A DNA stretch of 64,000 nt from Bog-532 sp963742865 (GTDB taxonomy: Bacteria > Actinomycetota > Actinomycetes > Streptosporangiales > Streptosporangiaceae), in the NCBI GenBank assembly GCA_963742865.1, contig CAVUNW010000052.1, positions 62,001 to 126,000 on the forward strand. Reading direction: 5' to 3'. Below are positions 61,119-64,000 of the stretch, one piece after another. The stretch's first letter is position 1. The number at the start of each line of letters is the position of its first letter. Below the pieces are notes generated by a model. It was not told the DNA's origin. It made no database searches and saw only the letters and a program-made list of their open reading frames with translations. The position numbers and the translations under genes were made by a program.

Positions 61119-61865
61119 TCAGGAGAGCGAGGTGCGGGCCCACAGGGCGGTCCATGCCCGGGCCGGGACGAGGCGCGCGGTCTTCATCAGCAGCGCCATC
61201 CGGGCGGGGAAGACGATCTCGGTGCGCTCACGCTCCAGCCCGTCGCAGATGGATCGTGCGGCCTGGTCGGCATCGATGATGAAGGGCATGGGGAAGGAGT
61301 TGCCCGCCGTGAGGTCGGTGCGGACGAAGCCCGGGCTTATCGTCGTCACGCGCACCCCGGTCCGGGCGATGTGGACGCGCAGGGACTCGAGCAGGTTGAT
61401 CTGCGCCGCCTTGGTTGCGCCGTAGGCTTCGGACCCGGCCAGCCCGCGGTATCCGGCCACGGACGAGATGCCGGCGATGACGCCGCGATGTCGTCCCAGC
61501 ATGCCGGGCAGCACGGCCGCGATGGAGTTGCTCATCCCGGTGAGGTTGACCCGGATGTGCTGGTCGAAGGCCTCGGTGTCCCAGTGCTCCGGGTCCATCT
61601 GCTTCCAGTAGCCGGCCGCCAGCACGGCCAGGTCGATGGGGCCGAGCTCTTCCTGTACGCGGGCGGCAGCGGCCGCGACCGACGCAGCGTCGGTGACGTC
61701 GAGTGGCACGACGAGCATGTGCCCGCCCGACACCTCCCGGAGCTGGTGATCGCGGCGGGCCGAGATGGCGACGGTGGCTCCACGGCGGGCGAGTTCCCGG
61801 GCGGCCGCCGCGCCGATCCCGCTTGAGGCGCCGACGACCCAGGCGACCTTGCCGTTCAGCTCCAT
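61119..61865 (-). CDS. SDR family oxidoreductase (lipid cluster)
   Basis: 248 residues from ATG 61865: 'KVAWVVGASSGIGAAAAREL', 'DLAVLAAGYWKQMDPEHWDT', 'VIAGISSVAGYRGLAGSEAY' and 'GATKAAQINLLESLRVHIAR' (YxxxK), 'VRVTTISPGFVRTDLTAGNS'. Gly motif GASSGIG and the lack of an Asp after strand 2 suggest NADP. The ATG overlaps the end of the cyclopropane synthase gene by 10 bases, so this is translationally coupled. Likely acts on an acyl chain or its keto derivative. Confidence 0.85.
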   Translation of the reverse strand: MELNGKVAWVVGASSGIGAAAARELARRGATVAISARRDHQLREVSGGHMLVVPLDVTDAASVAAAAARVQEELGPIDLAVLAAGYWKQMDPEHWDTEAFDQHIRVNLTGMSNSIAAVLPGMLGRHRGVIAGISSVAGYRGLAGSEAYGATKAAQINLLESLRVHIARTGVRVTTISPGFVRTDLTAGNSFPMPFIIDADQAARSICDGLERERTEIVFPARMALLMKTARLVPARAWTALWARTSLS

Positions 61866-63109
61866 GCCGGCTCCCGGCTCAGCTTGAGCTGGCTCACGCC
61901 GAGGTAACCGCTGCGGAAGCCCGCCTCGGAGTATGCGAGGTAGAAATTCCACATCCGGCGGAAGGTCTCGGTGAACCTCTGGGAGTGGATGTTCGGCCAC
62001 TCATCATTGAAGCGCTCCCGCCACAGGTACAGGGTCCGGGCGTAATGCGCCCGGAGCTCACGCCGCTGGGTGACCCGCAGGGTGGTGTGCGCGGCCAGAG
62101 TGTCATCGATCGACTTCAATGACGGGATAATCCCGCCGGGGAAGATGTACTTCTGAATCCAGCTGAAGCTTCGCCGGGTGGCGAGGAACCGGTCATGCGC
62201 CATGGTGATGGCCTGGATGCTCACCTTCCCTCCAGGCGCCAGAAGGCGGTCCAGCGCGGCGAAGTAGGCCGCCCAGTAGGCTTCGCCGACCGCCTCGATC
62301 ATCTCGACACTGACGATGGCGTCGTATTCACCTTCGACCTCGCGGTAGTCCTGCAGTCGCAGCTCCACGCGATCGGACACGCCAGCCGTCCCGGCCCGCT
62401 CGCGGGCGAGCTCCAGCTGCTCCCGGGAGAGGGTGACGGTGGTGACCTGGGCTCCTCGTTGCGCCGCGCGGGTCGCGAGCGCACCCCATCCGGTGCCGAT
62501 CTCCAGCAGCCGGGTGCCGCTGCGCACGCCGGCGAGGTCGAGAATCCCGTCAATCTTGCGCAGCTGTGCCTCCTCAAGCCGAGTCGCGGTCAGCACGGGC
62601 TCGCTGTCGTCGAACCACGCCGCGGAGTAGGTCATCGTCGGGTCCAGGAAGCAGGCGAACAGGTCGTTACTCAGGTCGTAGTGGGCGGCGATGTTGCTGC
62701 GTGCGCCTTCGGGAGTGTTCTGGAGGTTACGGGGGATGCGCTTGTCCGCGAAGGCCCTCAGTTTCTGCAACGGCGCGGGGACCAGGCTGGCCAGCCGCTC
62801 AGCAAAGGGCGTCAGCAGGTCGGCCAGGTCGGTGCCGGGCCCGGATCGCCAGTCGCCCGCCATGTACGCCTCACCGAAGCCGACCTTCGCGTCCCGGCCG
62901 AGCCGGGCGAAGAAGGCATGGGGACGGAGGACCTGGAACTCGGGCGAGCTCTCCGAGCCGCCACCGAGCACACGGCCGTCGGGGTAGGTCACCCGGACCG
63001 GGACCCGCTCGACGGCATGCTCGAAGATCATCCGCGCGATAGTGGCTCTCAGCGGTGCGCGTGGCGCGGTGGCCACGGGCCACCGGACGGAGGAGGCGGA
63101 AACGGTCAT
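61856..63109 (-). CDS. Cyclopropane-fatty-acyl-phospholipid synthase family
   Basis: 417 residues. Start ATG 63109. 'RSNIAAHYDLSNDLFACFLD', 'PTMTYSAAWFDDSEPVLTAT', SAM motif 'TRLLEIGTGWGALATRAAQR', 'VSVEMIEAVGEAYWAAYFAA', 'DRFLATRRSFSWIQKYIFPG', 'GIIPSLKSIDDTLAAH'. Transfers methylene from SAM to the double bond of acyl chains in membrane lipids. Variants near FAD-oxidoreductase and DUF1365 genes, as here, are commonly found in bacteria and may do methyl transfer without ring closure. Start is 2 bp from the DUF1365 stop. Confidence 0.9.
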   Translation of the reverse strand: MTVSASSVRWPVATAPRAPLRATIARMIFEHAVERVPVRVTYPDGRVLGGGSESSPEFQVLRPHAFFARLGRDAKVGFGEAYMAGDWRSGPGTDLADLLTPFAERLASLVPAPLQKLRAFADKRIPRNLQNTPEGARSNIAAHYDLSNDLFACFLDPTMTYSAAWFDDSEPVLTATRLEEAQLRKIDGILDLAGVRSGTRLLEIGTGWGALATRAAQRGAQVTTVTLSREQLELARERAGTAGVSDRVELRLQDYREVEGEYDAIVSVEMIEAVGEAYWAAYFAALDRLLAPGGKVSIQAITMAHDRFLATRRSFSWIQKYIFPGGIIPSLKSIDDTLAAHTTLRVTQRRELRAHYARTLYLWRERFNDEWPNIHSQRFTETFRRMWNFYLAYSEAGFRSGYLGVSQLKLSREPAWS

Positions 63110-63111
63110 GA

Positions 63112-63893
63112 TCAGACCCCTTTCTGTGGGGTGTGGGGTGGCCGGGAGCGGACGGGCAGGCGATGCAGCCAGAGCCAGATACCATGCACCCGGATCAGGG
63201 CCGAGATCCGCTGGGGCATGAAGGGCTGCCTGATGAGCCGCGGACCAGGGCCGGGCGCGTCGCAGGTTCCGGGCGCCCCCGGAAGGTTGCGCTGAACGCC
63301 ATAACGCCCTGGCGCCGCAGCGTCACGGTCGTGGCGACAAGGTCCGGCCGCAGCGTGAACCGCAGTCCGTAAGTGCCGCTGACGTCGAAGAACGGGGAGA
63401 CGTAGAACTCCTTGTCCGTCACGGCGACCCCCGTCTCGTCTGGCCGCAGGAGGTAGGCATGCCGTTCGCCGTAGGTGTTGTGGACCTCGGCGACGACACA
63501 GACGAGGACGCCGCCGGCGTCATAGCACCAGAAGACCGAGAGCGGGTTGAACACGTGGCCAAGCACCCGGGCGTTGGCCAGCATGAGCATTCGTCCCCCG
63601 TCACCCAGCTGGATGCCGCCCCGCGCCAGGTAGTTCTCGATATTGCGCTTGATCGGCAGGCCGGGATCACCGAGGTGGTCAGCGCTGCTGAAGTGCGAGA
63701 ATGCCCCCAGGTACCAGGGCTGGCAGGGTAGCGAGTCCAGGTCGACCAGCCACTGGTAGATCCGGTGCCGGAAGTCGTGCCGGACCGGTCCGGGGCGCCG
63801 GTGCGTAACGTGGCCGACGACCAGGGCCGGCAGCGGGGGCAGTGGCGGGCCTGTACGTGCGCCGGCCGCGGTGCTGAGCGGGGCCGTGCTCAC
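63112..63893 (-). pseudogene. DUF1365 family protein, frameshift near 3' end
   Basis: GTG 63893 overlaps the stop of the FAD gene (GTGA). 'VVGHVTHRRPGPVRHDFRHR', 'IYQWLVDLDSLPCQPWYLGA', 'NIENYLARGGIQLGDGGRML', 'MLANARVLGHVFNPLSVFWC', 'VVAEVHNTYGERHAYLLRPD', 'KEFYVSPFFDVSGTYGLRFT' are DUF1365. One base is lost near 63235; the other frame supplies a natural end 'RLIRQPFMPQRISALIRVHG', 'IWLWLHRLPVRSR' with stop 2 bp before the synthase. About 260 residues restored. DUF1365 is a lipid-cluster partner of CFA synthases with unknown reaction. Confidence 0.8.
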
Positions 63894-64000
63894 CAGAACA
63901 CCCCGAAGTGGCGTGCCGCCGCCACGCCGGAGCGGCACCCGTCCTCATGGAATCCCCACCCGTGGTAAGCGCCGGCGTACACGGTGCGGCCGGTGGCCAG
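63890..64000 (-). CDS. FAD-dependent oxidoreductase, C-terminus only
   Basis: Partial, continuing beyond the window. The last 36 residues 'LATGRTVYAGAYHGWGFHED', 'GCRSGVAAARHFGVFW' match the FAD-binding C-terminus of the COG2907-type NAD/FAD oxidoreductases that stand upstream of DUF1365 and CFA-synthase genes. Stop overlaps the DUF1365 GTG, so it is the upstream gene of the lipid operon. Confidence 0.75.
   Translation of the reverse strand: MATGRTVYAGAYHGWGFHEDGCRSGVAAARHFGVFW

Overview
The window reads as chromosome of a high-GC, soil-type actinomycete. The basis is strongly G/C-biased codon use with many GTG/TTG starts, a DUF222-HNH (13E12-type) protein, actinobacterial-type LexA boxes, two ECF41 sigma factors with their typical oxidoreductase/epimerase/carboxymuconolactone partners, F420-type oxidoreductases and a WYL regulator. 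Genus cannot be fixed from sequence alone. No rRNA, tRNA or CRISPR array was seen. The visible mobile-element remains are one wrecked IS5-type transposase and several gene stubs.

Layout. 0-3.7 kb: end of a DHFR/RibD-like gene, IS5 remnant, LexA-box DUF222-HNH gene. 3.7-13 kb: catabolic block: FAH hydrolase divergent from a GntR/FadR regulator, then a tightly overlapping operon of crotonase, class III CoA-transferase, a substrate-binding-like protein without signal peptide, SDR, DUF4432 epimerase, YciI and a membrane protein; then debris. 13-16.3 kb: LacI regulator divergent from a PhyH dioxygenase and an IolE-like isomerase. 16.3-29.9 kb: regulators and redox/hydrolase genes, including an epoxide hydrolase/WYL pair sharing a long palindromic operator, an alpha/beta-hydrolase-LuxR fusion, and a first ECF41 sigma/epimerase pair. 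29.9-39.1 kb: accessory island: giant DUF4011-type helicase-nuclease (minus), divergent DprA-PRTase pair with a LexA box, then a small two-gene module and a methyltransferase in visibly more A/T-rich DNA. 39.4-43.8 kb: truncated acyl-CoA synthetase, P450, dodecin, hotdog protein, A/T-rich membrane gene. 43.9-48.6 kb: second ECF41 sigma with divergent carboxymuconolactone-decarboxylase-like gene and two matching ECF41-type promoters; an AlaDH/PNT-family enzyme; a crotonase. 48.6-59.1 kb: hydrolases, crotonase, a type B carboxylesterase and an 833-residue six-hairpin glycosidase-like protein. 59.1-64 kb: PIG-L stub, zincin, then a tail-to-head lipid-modification operon (FAD oxidoreductase, DUF1365, cyclopropane synthase, SDR, SRPBCC).

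About twenty otherwise well-preserved genes carry one or more single-base frame breaks. Either the assembly is error-prone or decay is unusually widespread. I mark these as pseudogene but most may be intact in the organism. Separately, several genes have large clean internal deletions (SDR at 12.5 kb, LuxR at 17 kb, PIG-L at 59 kb, the transposase) that cannot be base-calling errors.

The most promising unexplained system is the 29.9-39.1 kb island: an SOS-box-controlled pair of competence-like proteins (DprA/SLOG plus ComF-like phosphoribosyltransferase) back-to-back with a helicase fused to a restriction-type nuclease, and a small module whose second protein has a glycine/isoleucine N-terminal motif like those used in assembly or signalling.
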